Assembly: GCA_963678705.1 (NCBI GenBank)
Contig: OY783209.1
Location: 2,542,001-2,606,000, forward strand
DNA from: Panorpa germanica
Taxonomy: Eukaryota > Arthropoda > Insecta > Mecoptera > Panorpidae
DNA: 64,000 bases
Reading direction: 5' to 3'
In this document: positions 1-14,900 of the stretch, in pieces
Position numbering within the stretch: the first letter of the stretch is position 1
Layout: each line of letters starts with the position of its first letter
Position numbers and translations under genes: made by a program
Notes under the pieces: model-generated
What the model saw: the letters and a program-made list of their open reading frames with translations, nothing else
What the model was told of the DNA's origin: nothing
Database searches by the model: none

Positions 1-1569
1 GGCTTTGTCTTGGGACATTATGTGGACAACGAATTAACACCCAAACGAAATACTGGAAACATAAATATCAGGATGAACCCAAATAAAATATTCATCATTG
101 ATTTAGAAAGCACTGTTAACGATCTACTATAAAATTTATGGTCCGTCGATCCGGATTCTAATTTCATTAACCAACGCCCTCTTAATTCATCCAATAGACA
201 ACAGAGATTTAATCATAATATATTATTTGTTTTTAAATAGTTAATCGTCTTGTTGGTACACATGGTTTATTTGTTTAACATGTGTTTTACTTCACATTGG
301 TTGTTTCGTAATAACATTAATAGCTTGTTAATTTAAAAATACATGTAAGTTATTTATAAACGAAAACTTTTACTTCCTTATAGTAAAAAATAGAAATATT
401 TACCTAATCAAATGTTATTTGCTTAATTGGAAATCATATTTAATGAAATTCAATACATAAAAAACTATTCAAGTCTTATTAATTAAGATATTATAATTAA
501 TAGAGGTTAATTAAAATATAAAATCATTAAACCGTTTATTTATTTCTTCGTAAAAACATTTATTTTAACCTAAATATGAAAAGATCATATTTATTCAATT
601 ATTATAAACCATAAAGCCTACATTCCCGTGCGATTGAGTAAACACGTTAGACAAATTTATTGGTGATTATTATATTTATGTCAAACGAAAGTAGGCCTTA
701 AGGGTATATTCATACGTCAATCATTACGGAATGTAATATTAGCATAGGTGTGTTATAGCTTAATATACTTGTCTAATAATTGAGAGCTAAATTGTAATTG
801 TACCTGTTTTACTAGATTCTCAACATCATTCAAAAATTTATTTATTTATTATCGTTGGTTATGTAATCTGTAATTGAACGTGTTATCAAAGTAAATACAC
901 CTTAGACTGATACATAGGCGTCCGTAAGTAGGAGCATCTATAAGCACTATTTATCTCGTTCAATTAAAATTAAAAGTTGATTAATAATATCACAATATAC
1001 AGCTCATGAAAATCTTTAATAACATGCCAGGAAGATTTACTACTTAAGATTAACAATAGTTCCGCAGAACAAATAAAATCTTACCCTAAACAAATAAATC
1101 TAAAAATCATTCTAAATAACTGCCGTATTTATTAGCAATATTTGCTTAAATACACACGCGTTAACTGTGAAAATGTATACCGCCTACACTACTTTCTTAT
1201 AATTAGTTTTGTCATTCATATATCATTTAAATTGATTAGACTGAGGTTTTCGTGTGAGATAAAATTTGATGACTTTTAAATATACTCTTCCCACATTATA
1301 ACATAACATGACATAAACAATTTATTTGTTTATTTAAATAATTAAATGACCACACGTTTCTTTTAAATTTTAATAAATAGAAATGAAACTAATATTCTAC
1401 TCAATTATTATCGATTATTTAATTAGCGAGCACTTTGTCAATTAGAGTTTCGTAAATTTTATAATCAATTGAAATAATATGTACACATTTTTTGACACCG
1501 TAGATGAAATCGTTAAGGGCTACAATTATTTAGAGCTACTTCTAGTTCAAATCTCCAAGACACCGTCCA

Positions 1570-1960
1570 AGATAGCTAGCAAATGTGAAACTACACTGCA
1601 AGATATATAAAATGAACCTTGTAATTGGCTAGAGGCAAGCTAGAACGTGTGAAAGTGCATTGGTAGACAATTTCTATAGGAATAGTATAAAATGAACCTT
1701 AGAATTGGTTAGTATAGTTCAAATTACGAGAGTTCGGCGGCGACTCATACTTAAAACAAGTTGTGGAGTATAAACTGCCGATATAACTAAAAAGCACTGA
1801 CTCACCACAAGATAAAATTCATTATCGTATTATAGATTTATACCGCTCTTATAACCTCTTTTAAGTATAAGTCGCCGCCGAACTATCGTGATTTGGACTA
1901 TAGCAAGCCAGAACGTGTGAAAGTGCACTGCAAGATAATTTTCAACTTGAAATTTTGATT
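1570..1960. repeat. Degenerate direct repeats, interrupted by a MITE
   Basis: The unit tataaaatgaacctt(g/a)(t/g)aattgg(c/t)tag occurs at about 1606 and again at about 1686. A second unit, (a/g)aa(c/t)gtgtgaaagtgca(c/t)tg, occurs near 1580 (variant), 1650 and 1915. A relative (gaaagtgtgaaactgtactg) lies near 36690. The third unit is separated from the others by the MITE at 1715-1900. Confidence 0.5.
1715..1900. mobile_element. Palindromic MITE with TA target duplication
   Basis: The left end (tagttcaaattacgagagtt, then cggcggcgact and a tacttaaaa tail) is matched in inverted form by the right end, giving terminal inverted repeats of about 40 bp with a few mismatches. Both ends abut TA (1713-1714 and 1901-1902), as in Tc1/mariner-type elements. 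The element is about 186 bp and non-coding. A related single end lies at 37186. Superfamily assignment rests only on the TA flank. Confidence 0.65.
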
Positions 1961-2998
1961 TGGATTGTGTGATATGAAAATATCATCCCAGGATGATAAA
2001 AAGAAGAAGAGTAGTTCACATTTGAGACACCAACAACATAAGTTTTGCGTTCTACGCTTGCGCAAAATTCAAATACTCTAGTAACACAGCTTGTTGTCGA
2101 ACTGATGGAACTAAAGTGAAAATATTTAACGCGCTAATGTTTAAACTTAAGTAATTACTTACAATTTAAATAAAAATCAAAAAGAAGTGGGATTTATTAT
2201 CACAAAATAAATAGATGTAATTTTATTGAATTAGAATTTATGTGAATATATTTATACGTAAATTTATTTAACTATTGCAATAGCAGAGTAATTAATAACA
2301 ATAAATGTTAATTTAAATGTGTAAACTTGAAATGAAACACGTAATAACAACCGACATTGACTCTTACTCAGAGTGTGCAATAAAATAATACAACTAAGTA
2401 CTTGACGGCAACTACCTTCACGCGTTAATGTATTCAAAGTAATTAAGAGGTATCTGTTAATTCAGATACATAATCAGATTGTAAAATACGTTGATATATA
2501 AATAGACACATGTTTGAACTTGTATGTATATATGTATGTATGTGTGTGTTGACGTTATCGGGCATTTACCTGGCTGTTATGTTTCTTTGAGACTCATCAT
2601 GTTTATATAATTTAAAATAAATGTACAATCTTATTAAAGAATAAATTAGATATTTAAAAGATTTCAATTTAATTATTGATTTTAAAAATAACGTTAATTG
2701 CTAAAACATTTCTTAACTCTCATGTAATTTGTTTAACAAATTTTTCTTAATAAATAATTCAGATTCACAGAGGCGCATTATTCGGTGGGCGCACGCTTTT
2801 ATTGTTTTTATTCTTTAGACAATGTATCATTCCTCAAATTCCTTGGTCAGTTTGATTGATATCGTCTTACAAATACCGCCTACCGTCTTAAGATGACCTG
2901 TCGTGTAATGACGGATATCTATTGTCAACTTTATAGTGCAAAATATTAATTTCATGTTTATTAACATAATATTTAAAAATAAATATTTAAACATATAA

Positions 2999-3004
<6 letters not shown>

Positions 3005-3088
<84 letters not shown>
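3005..3088. repeat. (AT)n microsatellite
   Basis: Uninterrupted AT dinucleotide repeat of about 42 units. Its length makes it prone to assembly error. Confidence 0.95.
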
Positions 3089-3091
<3 letters not shown>

Positions 3092-5054
3092 ATATAGAGA
3101 TGACTTGTTATGGGTTACCATAGTTCCATTCTATAGCGGGTCACTATGTTCTTTTTTGAGCAAGGACTCAACCGCTCGACGAAGAAACGAAGCTCAAAAA
3201 TGAACCCTGCAGAGTTAAAGCTATCACGAACATTCCCGCTGTCGCTTTATGTCCAATTAAAATAATTAATAGCTTTGCATCTACCCCTCTACACACGCTG
3301 GGGACTAAAGACGGACCAGTGTTTCTCAAATGAGACTTGAAAATTCTACATCTTTTTTTACTGCTGGGATCATTATTTGCTTTTCTGCTGGGATCATTAT
3401 TTGCCTTCACGATCAGCTAGACTTTTAGTTTTTTAGAAGTTTTGTTTTCAAAATGTAATTAGTAACGTTTAAAGCAAAGATTGCATCAACATAACCTCTT
3501 AATTCTTTCATGCTCTCAGCTTTTCTAAGTGGAAACTTTAATTTTGCAGACCCTTTGACCTGTTCAAATATGAGGTATCTAGATGCAAAGGAATGTAAGT
3601 GAAAATAAAATTCTTCAGAAAACGAGTTTAAAGTTAAGATCATATAGGCGTTTTCGTTCAGTAGGTTTTAGAATTCACGCTATATAGTAAAATTTGTCCA
3701 AGTTTTCGCTTATATCACTGTGCCACTAGATAGTTTAGTACATCTTCTATCAAATTTTTAAAATTTGTCACTTACATCCCTTTCCTTCTGTGAAGTGGGC
3801 AGCTAACAAGGATTAATATAAAACTCAATTATAGAAATAACATAACACGATAGCATTTAGTTCAGAGAAATATCAGTTCTATTGATTCACTAACTGAAAT
3901 ACTATTATAGGGTTAGCTTTATCTAGTATGCTGCATTTAAAATGATCGCTCTTGTTGAAACATCTATAAAATGACCGCTCTTATTAAAAGACCCTATAGA
4001 CTATTCGAAAGGTTATAATTAAGAAATGTGCTAATCTAATTTACGCTTTAGTTTAATTTATATTCCATGCTTGGGACTTTCCTAGCTGTGCGATTATTTT
4101 CCTTATAGAACAATTCCAAATTTCGGGCCCTTCACCACTACACCTTGACGTTAATTTTTCCTGAAGCTAGACGAATATCCCTATGAATGAAAATCTAATC
4201 TAATACAATTTAAAACAGTTCATAAAAAACTCTTAACACTCTAAAAATACTCTATACAGTCCATTATACTTTTGAACGAATGTTTTACTATTTACAAGTG
4301 TGTGGGCCTTGCAGGTTGAGAATCCTTCTCTTGGAGGACACTCTCCTTGTCTCCTCAGTCAACACGCCTTCTCCACACTACACTATACTATCATGTTCAG
4401 GTATCCAAACCCCGTGCAACCGTGTAACCGGGCTACGAAACAAATTTCTAATGTCATTTGATACGGATGCAACTTGATGCATCGAATGAAATAAATCAAA
4501 AAGTTTTAATGAATTATTTATGTGAATCTCAGTATAAACACTGATTATACAGTCAGACACTAATGGAACTTCAGCAAAACACGCATCGAACATGAACTAC
4601 GTATACATGGACCATGAAATCGCGAAGTAGGGAGTGCAATTTAGGTACAACTTCAGACAGGTACTTGCTGATTAATTTATTGGTCGAATTAATAAAATTA
4701 ATGGCTGTTTATTACACAGCCTTCGTTTAAAATGCAACATTACTTGGGTATAGTGTAGTGACGTAATGTATTGAAAGGCCTTGAAATATAACACTACTCA
4801 AAACAAGTGATGTTTCATTTTTTTTGAAATACTTATGTATTAGAAACCTTTTTATTTGAACTTTATGTAGAATGCTCATGTTTAAAATGGCAAAATTAAA
4901 TCCAGTGGTGTGGGTGAATAGGGAATAGGTGATTAGGTTAGTAGAATAAATGTCAGTCGCACAACTCGCATGAAATACATTGCATTTGGTGAATTGAGGA
5001 GGGGGGGGGGGGCATCTACCAAATCGCACTTTCCCAGGACATAACGACGTTTCG
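3089..5054. other. Non-coding stretch with a MITE end
   Basis: No gene was recognised. At 3940-3996 lies one end of the TA-flanked MITE family seen complete at 32808-33056: two copies of (a/g)aaatga(t/c)cgctcttgttgaa or close variants, ending agaccctata. A G-homopolymer sits near 5002-5012. The short ORFs here have no recognisable domain. Confidence 0.5.
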
Positions 5055-5057
5055 TAA

Positions 5058-5275
5058 GGCCGTCCGTACACGGGTCGACTGACTGCAAACGCGAGCCCCG
5101 AATCTGCCCGAACCGAATGAGAATGCAACTGTGCAACGTTAATACGAGTGAGGGAACACACACGGCACGAACGAAACTAAACTGATTTGAAATTGGTTTT
5201 GAGCACGTTTTGAGCGACGGTGTTTCTTGGTCGCAATGCAATTACGTTACATACTTTTGATGGTGACATCATGAG
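5058..5275. mobile_element. PIF/Harbinger-like MITE, one end only
   Basis: Starts ggccgtccgtacacgggtcg directly after TAA. It closely matches the left part of the complete element at 51090-51438, including cccgaatctgcccgaaccga and ggttttgagcacgttttgag. Similarity stops after gacatcatga. The opposite terminus is not present, so this copy is truncated. The assignment is by the TAA flank and the GGCC-type terminus. Confidence 0.6.
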
Positions 5276-5799
5276 CGATTTTCTTGAATGTAATCGATCT
5301 ATTATGTAAATAGACTAAACAAAAACACCCAACTACCTCCTCTCCCTCCACCCGCCTCAGACTAGCCACTATTTAATATCTATCACGTATCAGCAATAGC
5401 ATGACGATAACCCATACGAATAAATTCAATATTATTTTGTTGTTTCTCTATAATTCCATAAGGTTATTACCATATTGCTTTTATACTTGATACTGATACG
5501 TCGCGTCCGTAGCAAATGACTTATAGATTAATATGGTTCTATTGTTTAATTAAATCAAACAATAGAATATTTTTATTTACAAGTTTTGTTTAGTCTAACA
5601 ATTAAACGGTATCGTATTTTATTGGTTTTAGATTTGTGTAATTCAATAATACGAACAGTGGTGTATTAGGGTATTGGCCAACTTTGCGCTAGTCATTGAC
5701 CTGTGGGGCTACGACCGGCAAGTGGACCCTAATCTTAATAAATTATGTAGTAATAAGTATAGTAAAAAGTGATTACTTTTTTACCTGTTTTTCCAATTA

Positions 5800-5972
5800 C
5801 GGGTCTCCAGGGAATTCAGGGGAAAATTCGTGGACACCAAAAGTATTGGAATCTTTTTCTTTACAAAATAGCAAATTTTCAAAAACATAGCTGAAACCGT
5901 TTTCATTCTACCATACGAATTTCAGTAACAAACAAACATATAAACATACAGTTGGAATATTATAATATAGGA
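5800..5972 (+). mobile_element. RTE-like LINE 3' tail (fragment)
   Basis: Contains gctgaaaccgttttcattct, then a caaacaaacatataaacata tail and an ataatataggatt end. This is the usual look of RTE-type LINE 3' ends in arthropod genomes. There is no coding part. A second fragment lies at 57030-57140. Recognition is by general resemblance, not alignment. Confidence 0.4.
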
Positions 5973-7996
5973 TTGCTGTACTCTTTCATTGTTACGTCCC
6001 AAAGTGCGCTTTTTCCCTAAATAGACTTCTAAATTCGCTTTAAAACTTCTTATAGCCACCAAATTGCATTATTATCAAATTTAACGATATATGTTTCACA
6101 CTACGTCAAAAGTTGAGGTAAACTATCAATGGCGTTCGGCTCGTGTTGGCAACGATCATCAAGTCCCATAAACGATCAAGCATGTTGTGCAATCCAGTCC
6201 AACAAGCGCGTAAGAGGCCTTTAAGGAAAACATGAAACACATCAGGTGAAAAGTAATCTTCTATTTTGTATCACGTTATTTGTTCCCTGCACTCTCCACG
6301 CAATGCAACTCACAATTCTCTCTCTCCGAGATACAGCCCGACACGATCACGGACAGCGCATTGGACGTACAGCGTTACCTGTTGGCGGACACAGTCCATG
6401 TAATTACTATTGGTTCTTATACCAGTCCATTTGTTATTATTTTGTTCAGTTATAACACCTTCAACTTTAATAATAACATATTATAAACTTCTCTCACACT
6501 TGCCTTCTCTCTTCTCCTCCCTGAACCCCTCTTCTCTCTCTATATATATATACTCCACCAACAATCTTTATTCAATAATAAATTTTCTTATTGAATTTTT
6601 ATTACCCAATTATAATCATAAAGTTTAACGATAATAAATTTATAAATAATTATATATAATTTCTTGTTATTAAATATTTTTTCTTTATTATTGTTATTTT
6701 TAAAATAAATTTAATTGTAAAATGGCGATATATATTCAAAGTACAACAATAAATAATAATTACAAGTTTTTTTTTTTAAATTGTTATTTTTCAATAAAAA
6801 TTCTATATTGTTGACATTTTGATAGGAGTTATAATTTTGTTTTTGCAATAATTATTAATAGCAATGAATGCAGAATTAATTGTGTGTTTATATTTAAAAC
6901 TAGACGATTTATTGAACCCTGTGTAAACATCCGTTGTTTGGAATTGAACAGTAAAATACCACACATGTTGTTACAAACATTTGTTAATTTCAATTGGTAA
7001 AAACGGCGTTAAATTTTATTCTAGGGTTAGAGATCGCTATGGTCAGAAACGGCCTTCTACGCTTTCGATTAACTGATCTAGGATGAAATTTCTATATAAC
7101 GGAATTTAAACTTCTATATAAGAGTCGTTTTCTCAGCATATGTTTTCTAAAAGACATTTCTCCCTAACTAATCAATGTAGCAATGTTAGAAGTGTAGAAT
7201 AGAGTATATTTTATAAAATATATATTATTAGGAAATCCTGTTTCTAAAAAGTAATTCTACGCAAAATGTTAACAAGACTATTATGACGTACAGTTTTATT
7301 TCGGTCATTTGAACTTCCATTGAAGAATACTTGAAATACATTGATTTTGGAAAGGAAGATGACAATTTGTGCAAAACGATTTGAGATTTCTTATTTTGAT
7401 TCAAAGTTGAAAAAAGCTTAAGTTGAGCTTAAACAATTTAGGTGAAAAACATTTATGCAGTTTCGAAGGGGGAGGGGGGGGGGGGTTGTTTAGGTCTAGA
7501 AGAAATCATAAACTTCGTGACGTCTAAAATTCGACATGCTAAAAAACCAATATCATAAAAAATAATGAGACTAAAAAAGTGGTTTTTTTTCTTTTTACAA
7601 ATGTGTGATGTCATAATAGAGTGAAAGGATTCTACAATGTGATAATTATAAGATTCCATGCAATTAGTGTGACGTCTAAGGATTATCTCTAAGAACTAAA
7701 ATGTATAGTGAAAAATTATTTGCTAAAATTTTGATTACGAAAACATTTAATTAGCTGGAAAGACAACAAATTCGCAGTGATGAAGCATGACCTATAACCT
7801 ATAGGTTAATAATCTAATAAAAAAGGAAAAGCAACATCTAAAATTAATATATCAAATAAACATGCAGATTTTATTCGAAGTAGTAACGATAATTTGATTT
7901 ATTTGATTTGAATAGTCGACTGAAACTCTATAATTTGACCCTCTGACCTTTCTTATAGCCTTTATTTCTTTATACGAACATCAAATCTGTTAGCTT

Positions 7997-8034
7997 ACTG
8001 TTGCTGTAGCTGCTGTCGCTGTCGCCGTTGCCGT
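7997..8034. repeat. Imperfect GCTGT/CGCCGTTGCCG simple repeat
   Basis: A short imperfect run of ctgttgctgtagctgctgtc followed by gctgtcgccgttgccgtg. It resembles the GTTGCC hexanucleotide repeat upstream of hedgehog at 31891-31943. Confidence 0.6.
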
Positions 8035-8539
8035 GTCAGACACATCACAACTTTTCAATATTTTTATTATTTTTTTTCCATCTTCATTCTCCAACAAGTC
8101 AACCGCATCAGCATCACCATCAGCATCTTGCATCTTCCAGCGTGGGAGTCTGAACTCTGGAGTTCCAGTATAAGTATTATATTATGTGAACCTGGTGCCT
8201 GAGCTTATTGAACATTCATATTTCAAGTAATACTCGTACATATTTTTATGATCAATAAATTTATACATACGGTTTACGCATGTCAATGGGTTTATCAAAA
8301 TTTGTGGTTACAAAATAAATTTTAGATTAGAAAGAGTTCAAAAAGATATACGAGTATACCTAGAATAGAAGCTGCTTAATCTATTTAAAAAACACTTCAC
8401 CCATCAGCTGGAGCATCAAGAGGGGAAAATAAGGAATAGTTTGAGGTAGGTTAAGGAAACAAAACCTTCTGAAATCTTACGTATAAGATTCATAAAAGAA
8501 ACTGATGAATTATATAGGTACAAAATAAGAATCGAAGCA

Positions 8540-8930
8540 GGAGGAGAGCAGTTGGATTCGAGGAGAAAATGGGAAATGCTGAAAGCGAGATCCTAAGGAA
8601 AATATACAAGGAGTGTAGAAAGGAGGATCGAAAAGAAGAAAGGAATACTTTGAAAGGAACGAAATGGCGATAGAAGAGGCAGCAGCAGGAAAGAATGGAA
8701 AAAATTGATAATAGCTAATATAATGAAAAATACAAGACGATTTGGGAGAGAGAGATTGATTGGGAAATGAAGAGAAAGACAGAGACTGGGAAAATAGAGA
8801 GTAAGTATTCTTGTGAGAAAAGGGTAAAAAGTGAAAAGACGATTGTGCAGTTATTAAAGGGAGGCAGTGAAAGGGAAGCGGTAGATAGAGAGAAGGAGCG
8901 AGGAAAGAGAAGAAAGAGCAGAGTAGACAC
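8540..8930 (+). other. Purine-rich block, possible decayed retroelement coding sequence
   Basis: About 390 bases are dominated by A and G on the plus strand, with many gaaa/agga/gagaga words. Conceptual translations are rich in Glu, Lys and Arg, but every frame is interrupted. A similar purine bias lies on the minus strand at 25920-26150. This could be a relic of a charged LINE ORF region or a low-complexity expansion; no domain was recognised. Confidence 0.3.
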
Positions 8931-11900
8931 AGGAGGGGTTAAATTATCTGTTTTGTTTGTATTTTTCTTTTTTCTTTTGAAAGGAGTGAGAATGAGTAGA
9001 TAGAATAAGGATCACAAAATGTAATTAAGCACAATGATATGTACTTTAATGATTTAAGGCGAAAGAATGGCAAAAACAATACTCGCCTAATTGGCAATAA
9101 TTCATAGTACCGGCACTGCTCAAATCAATAAAAAAAATTAACATAAAGATCAAAAGTCGCAAAATCATGAACTTGAAAATGTGATGTTATAATCAAAATA
9201 ATCAATTAACAAATTGATTGAAGGTACCGTCAATTCATGATACAACCAACCTTAAAATCAATTCATTGCCAATAAAATAGTATTTGTGTCAATTTGAGAA
9301 TTAATTCGCTAGACTCAGATCGTTCACATCAGGTGTTTGAATAATTTTGGTTTTAATGAAGTCGCGCGACACTGCCGGCGACTTGCGCTCAAAGATACAA
9401 GCAACCGAGTTCATTGTTTCATCGTTTATTATTAAAATGTCTTTTTTAAGTATTTTATTACCATATTTATATATACAATCAATAGGATATCCATGATTCT
9501 AAACAATAGTCCAGTAGACTTACGGTTTTCATTATCTACAAACTTTTTGCAATATTTTTTTTATTTATCAACAACATTATCAAGAAAATAAATATATTAA
9601 ATCAATAAAAACAAATGAATATTGATATGTAACCGAAATGTAAATATTTCAAGGTGTCAAAGAGTTGCGAAAATGCACTAAATTTGAATTAAATTGTCAA
9701 TAGATATGATGTATTGTTAGCACGGGATATATATTGAAATAATGAGAAGGAGATGAGGATGAGGGGTATATTAATTACACATTAACAAAGTAACTAATCG
9801 TAGAAATTGACATCTTGTTAAAAGTGTTTATTCCAATGACTTCGATGCAATACAAAAGAACAAATGAAAGCAAAAATTAAAATTCACGCTTTGATTTATT
9901 ATTTAAATAACAATATCTAAAATTTGCTGTTTGTCAGTATTTCTTTGAAACAAAAACTTAATTTTACTCTACAGTTGAATTTACTTTTATATCACTTTAT
10001 TAATAAAAGCTTCTTTAGAACAGAAAATAGCTAAAACCTGAACGTGAGACCAACATATAAGAGCTTCTTGTACATGTAGCTTTTTAGAGCTTTTTACAAA
10101 TACATGAAATAATATAATACAGAAGTGCGCTTTCTTTTATAAGGTAATAATTATATATAACATATTTCAAATGAGTACATATTTGCTTCTTAAGTTATAA
10201 CTTTACCGCTAAACTCAGTTGCGTGTATTTAAGGTCTATGTAAATTACCACAAGTTACCTGTTACGTAAATTGTTTTACTTAGGCTTTGTGACTTATTTT
10301 ACTGATGAAATCTACCCTTTTGTCTATTATCATACTCATTAAGCACCTTTTTATGAATTATAGAATTAAAAAAACTCCTTTTTAAGTATAAAAACATTTT
10401 AGAATAGCTATAAAATGAGACCATTTTATATTCAATATTATGTACTTGCTTTTGTTTAAGTAAAATATTACGTAGTTGAATGTAAACTACATGGATGTTT
10501 TGTAAACTAAGTGGATGTTTTGTGTTAATGAGTTGATCCCATCCCATATATTTTATTAGGTTTTACTGGAGTATATATCTCGCATTTTCCATTATGTAAA
10601 TATAATATAGATATTATTATGTCATTTTGCATATAATTATCATTAATAAAACATGTATTAGTAAAGACATAAACCATAATGGCATTTCCGTAGCCAATAC
10701 ATTTTAGGAGTTAAAATAAGTTTTATTTTATTTTATTTTTTAAATGTTGTTAGACATGTTTTTTATTTACTTCGTAAATCGAGAGATCGAAATAAACGCA
10801 TTTATCCAATTCTCTTCTGTTCTTTCATACTTCGTTACACGCGATGGTTTTTTTTTTTTAATTTTTTTTTTATTTAATTAGAATCAATTTTAACACGGTA
10901 ATAGTTAATAAGATATTATTTTAAACAATTTTTTCACATTTACAAAATGATTATATTATGTATTACAGTTTTTATGTTTAATTTATAATTGCTTATTTAT
11001 TTCAATATATTTTAGTTCTATAATCACTTTGTTGTACCTGGAGGAGATTTCTTTCCCAAACGACATAAGCTTCTAATAAAACAAACCACTTTTCTACAGA
11101 ATTTGATAAAATTTTATTAATATGTTATTACAAGTGTTCTTAATTTAATGGGCTTGTGTCCTATGTCTTAATTTCTATAAAAGTGTACTATATATTGATA
11201 AAGTAGGTTACTAGAACCTCAAATGTTTAATTATTGTTTAATAACTCCTTATATGTTAAGAGATATTAACAATTAAAAAAGTCTCTTTAATTATTGAAGA
11301 GATTCAACGTTGTATACATTCCAAATGCATGTGACATCACAATCGCTGTCAACCTTACAGCTCATAAATCTCTGCTATATGTATTTATATATATCAAAAT
11401 ATCAAATATTATTTACAACTATTTCAAGGAACAATAAAATTTTAATATTATGTCTGCTTTAGCAGGGTTAAATAAAATAAAAACCTATTATTCTTAGACT
11501 TGACATGATTATTTGACTACCAACAGCTACACAACATTACCACAGCACTGACCTACTCAACAAATAACTGACGTTAAAATGCATTTCACGTCATACAAAT
11601 ATGGCCGACCATTTCTAGCGCTAAAACTACAATTCAAACTTTTAACTGCTATATCTCCGTCTGTAAATCCTGTAAATAGCTTAAGTTTTCGAGACCTCCC
11701 TTAAGTCAACTACATACAAAATTAATAGATTAATAGTGACCAATACATTTTAATTATAAATTAAGATACTTAACATTATTGTAATTCTTTAATACCCTGG
11801 GAAAATACCTAACAAAATTACGCATAATATTTATGAAGTTGGTAAGAGTGCAGCTTTGTACTCCTGGTGTTTGCTCTTCTGGAGTGGTCATAACTCACAT

Positions 11901-14900
11901 GGATGCTCCCCTGAAACCTGAGCTCCAGGTTGAAATCCTGGGATCGGGATTTAATTCTTCCTGAGAGTCTTAGCTGAAAACATGTTACGCTGTGTGATCG
12001 TATATGGCAAAGCTCTGTAAATGGTCTTCACGTTTATTTTGATATTTTAAAAAATCATAGTCATTGTTTTATTAAACAGTATTATTCGATATTGTAACAA
12101 TATGCAGGCAGAGGCTCTCAAACTATTTGTATTTGAAATCGAAGGAAATATTTAACAACAGTTATTTGCTAAAGTGAGTTTGATAACAAAATCTTCACTT
12201 TACAAATTTAATAAACAAATGTATGTTAAAATGAAGAACCGGGTACATTAATTAATTTAAATTTTTTTATTAGAATTTAGTAAAATTAATACAAATAATT
12301 TGACAAAAAAGTCTTATTTAAATGCACATTATAAAAATGAATATAAGTAATCTGAATTCTTTTTTTTGACACTGGTTATGAAAAATGTTCCAGAAATGCT
12401 AAGAAGTTCGTTTTAAGAGTGTACGAAATGAAAAATTCATAAGAGAAAGTTCACTATTGTAAGTACTCAGTAAACATTTGGTGAAATAGAATGGCAAGGT
12501 GAAGTTCTAGCCACTCGTACATTTCAATTCTAACGTTATACAAGTTGGAGCAACACACAGAAAATCAATTTTAGTTCAAATTGATTCCCAACCTGTCACA
12601 GAAGTCCCTTTTATTCAACCTAGAATAAGCCAGGAATAATTTTTGAAATAAATAATTTTCGAGCAAAATGTCACAAAGTTATCAAAGTACAAAATAGAAC
12701 GGTGAAATTTACGTACACCTTAAGATAGACTAATTGCGATCGACGACTATACCACGTTATCATCGACTTGATTGTACGGCTTGAGTTCTCCCTTACAGGT
12801 GGTTGTTGTTACAAACAAACAGTAGGGTATATTGGAGTATCTTCTTTAATATTAGCCAGCTGGCATCGAGTCACAAGTTTGCAATAAACGTTTGTAACCG
12901 CACGGATTTGTCACTACCAGTATCAGAGCACTGATTATGTGCATAAGGTTGGAAAAGCTTGGTTGTAATGGGGATAACACGAACAATTTCGCTCACATGA
13001 CCATGACTCGATCTATGTTCATTTAGCAAACAGTTTGGGAATCTCTTGCCTGATATTGCAGCTTTAAAACATATTTATATACTAACCTATACTAAACCAA
13101 GTATCATATAAAAGCTCTCGAAACATAATAAGAGAGATTGTGTCAAGAGCATTGGAACAGTAGTAAGTCCTCTATTTGTGGTGGAATAAGAGTCAGACAG
13201 ACAACAAGCAAACAAATAGACTGAGAGAAGGAGAGTAGGAGCTAAAAACAAGCAACATGTCGTTAGCTTAATGTAGTGTGGAACTTAGGATGACGTAGTG
13301 GTAAGAGAGAGAGGAAAGGAGAGCCGAATCATGAAGTGTTTAATTCAGAGGATTGTATAAGTAGGTATTTATAAAGAAAAAAAATTTACATAAAAATATT
13401 TGGAAGATAATATGTTAAATTGTTAACCAATTGTTAAACGTCAAGCACATTAAATATCTAAAACAAAAAAAAATAATACGTTGTTGTTTGTATGTATTAG
13501 TGAAGTATTCGACAAATTTAAAAAAAATATTTAAATTTATATGTTTAATGTAATATAATTTTGACTATTTTATTATAGGAATTGTAGTAAATTATGCAGA
13601 GTCCATCAAAACTTAAGGGTTTAAACGATAAGGGTTAGATAGGGTAGGAACATACTTATTCATAAAATGTAAATATCAAGACATTCCTTTTGATTAGATC
13701 CGACAAAATAAAATAAAGAAAATCTAAATGCAAATCAGAAAAAAACGAGCTTGTTGTTTTTACGACTGATCTATTACGTATCCAATATATTTTGTAATAC
13801 AACTTTATATTTTATTGAGGAAGAGCTCTGTAATCCCATTTCTGAAAATAACTGAAATAATCATATTTTCAAGAAAACAGCACAAAATATATTTTAAGTA
13901 AAATTTATGAAGAAAACACTAGGTAAGCACTGCTTTTTCATTCGCACAATGACGATTAGATAGTCTTATAAGTTTATCTAGTTTATCGTGTCGCTTACAT
14001 CCGATTTGTTTACTTTATTAGTAAGAAAACTGTATTTCTTTGATTAAGAAGAAAAAGTCCTTTATTGTCACACAAGCTTTAGAAAATCTGAGTTATCAAA
14101 TAACCTTTTTTGATAGGAAGTGTAATAAGTGCCACATTTTTTATCATTAAATGATACAGACAATTTGTTTATTCAAAATGATGCAAAATATTTGTAAACT
14201 TACATCAACGAGCGGGTAACACTTGTTGGCGTATATGATATAGTACTTTCTATGTAAATGAATCCATATTCTAGAATGTCGTATGTCTTATGTCGTATGT
14301 CTTTGGATACAGATACGGTATTGTGTACGTCAGAATTTGCATAAACAAATGTAACTCTGATTTATGTTTGCTTGTAATATTGTAATACTACATGCTATTG
14401 TTCAATTCCTTTTTATATTTTATACATTAAAAGAAATTCATAATTTATAAATACGCATTCCATTACGTATATATTATATGTATTATACATCTAGAAATTA
14501 GAAAAGATACTGAGAGCTGAGAGGTAAACCATCGTAACTCACTTAATTTGTTATATAATCATATCTAATATAATCTTAATCATAAAATGCAAATAGGTAA
14601 TCAGTTGTACGAAACAATCCAACTCAAAAAATATAGTATTGATTCTGGAATACACCACAAATACACAGCAGTCTGACGGTAAATTTCCCGGTCCAATATA
14701 GATACAATATGTGTTTTTTTAAAAGTAACAGTAATATGAATAGTGTTCTCTTTCATTCGCTTAATTCGCAATGAAACTAAACAATGGCTAAACCAGAAAC
14801 AAACAAAACTATTGTATTATACTCGTATTAAATATAATTTGAATAATCGTTTTTAAAATCATTTTGTTTATGTATTTACTACAGATTTATTACAGTTTTC

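Noticed and set aside
4933-5241. Open frames at 4727-5241, 51064-51441 and 55494-55771
   Set aside because: They lie in or over PIF/Harbinger-like MITE copies and share sequence only because the repeat does.
11840-11970. Possible tRNA-derived SINE (ggttgaaatcctggg resembles a B box)
   Set aside because: No good A box at the expected distance, no tail and no second copy seen.
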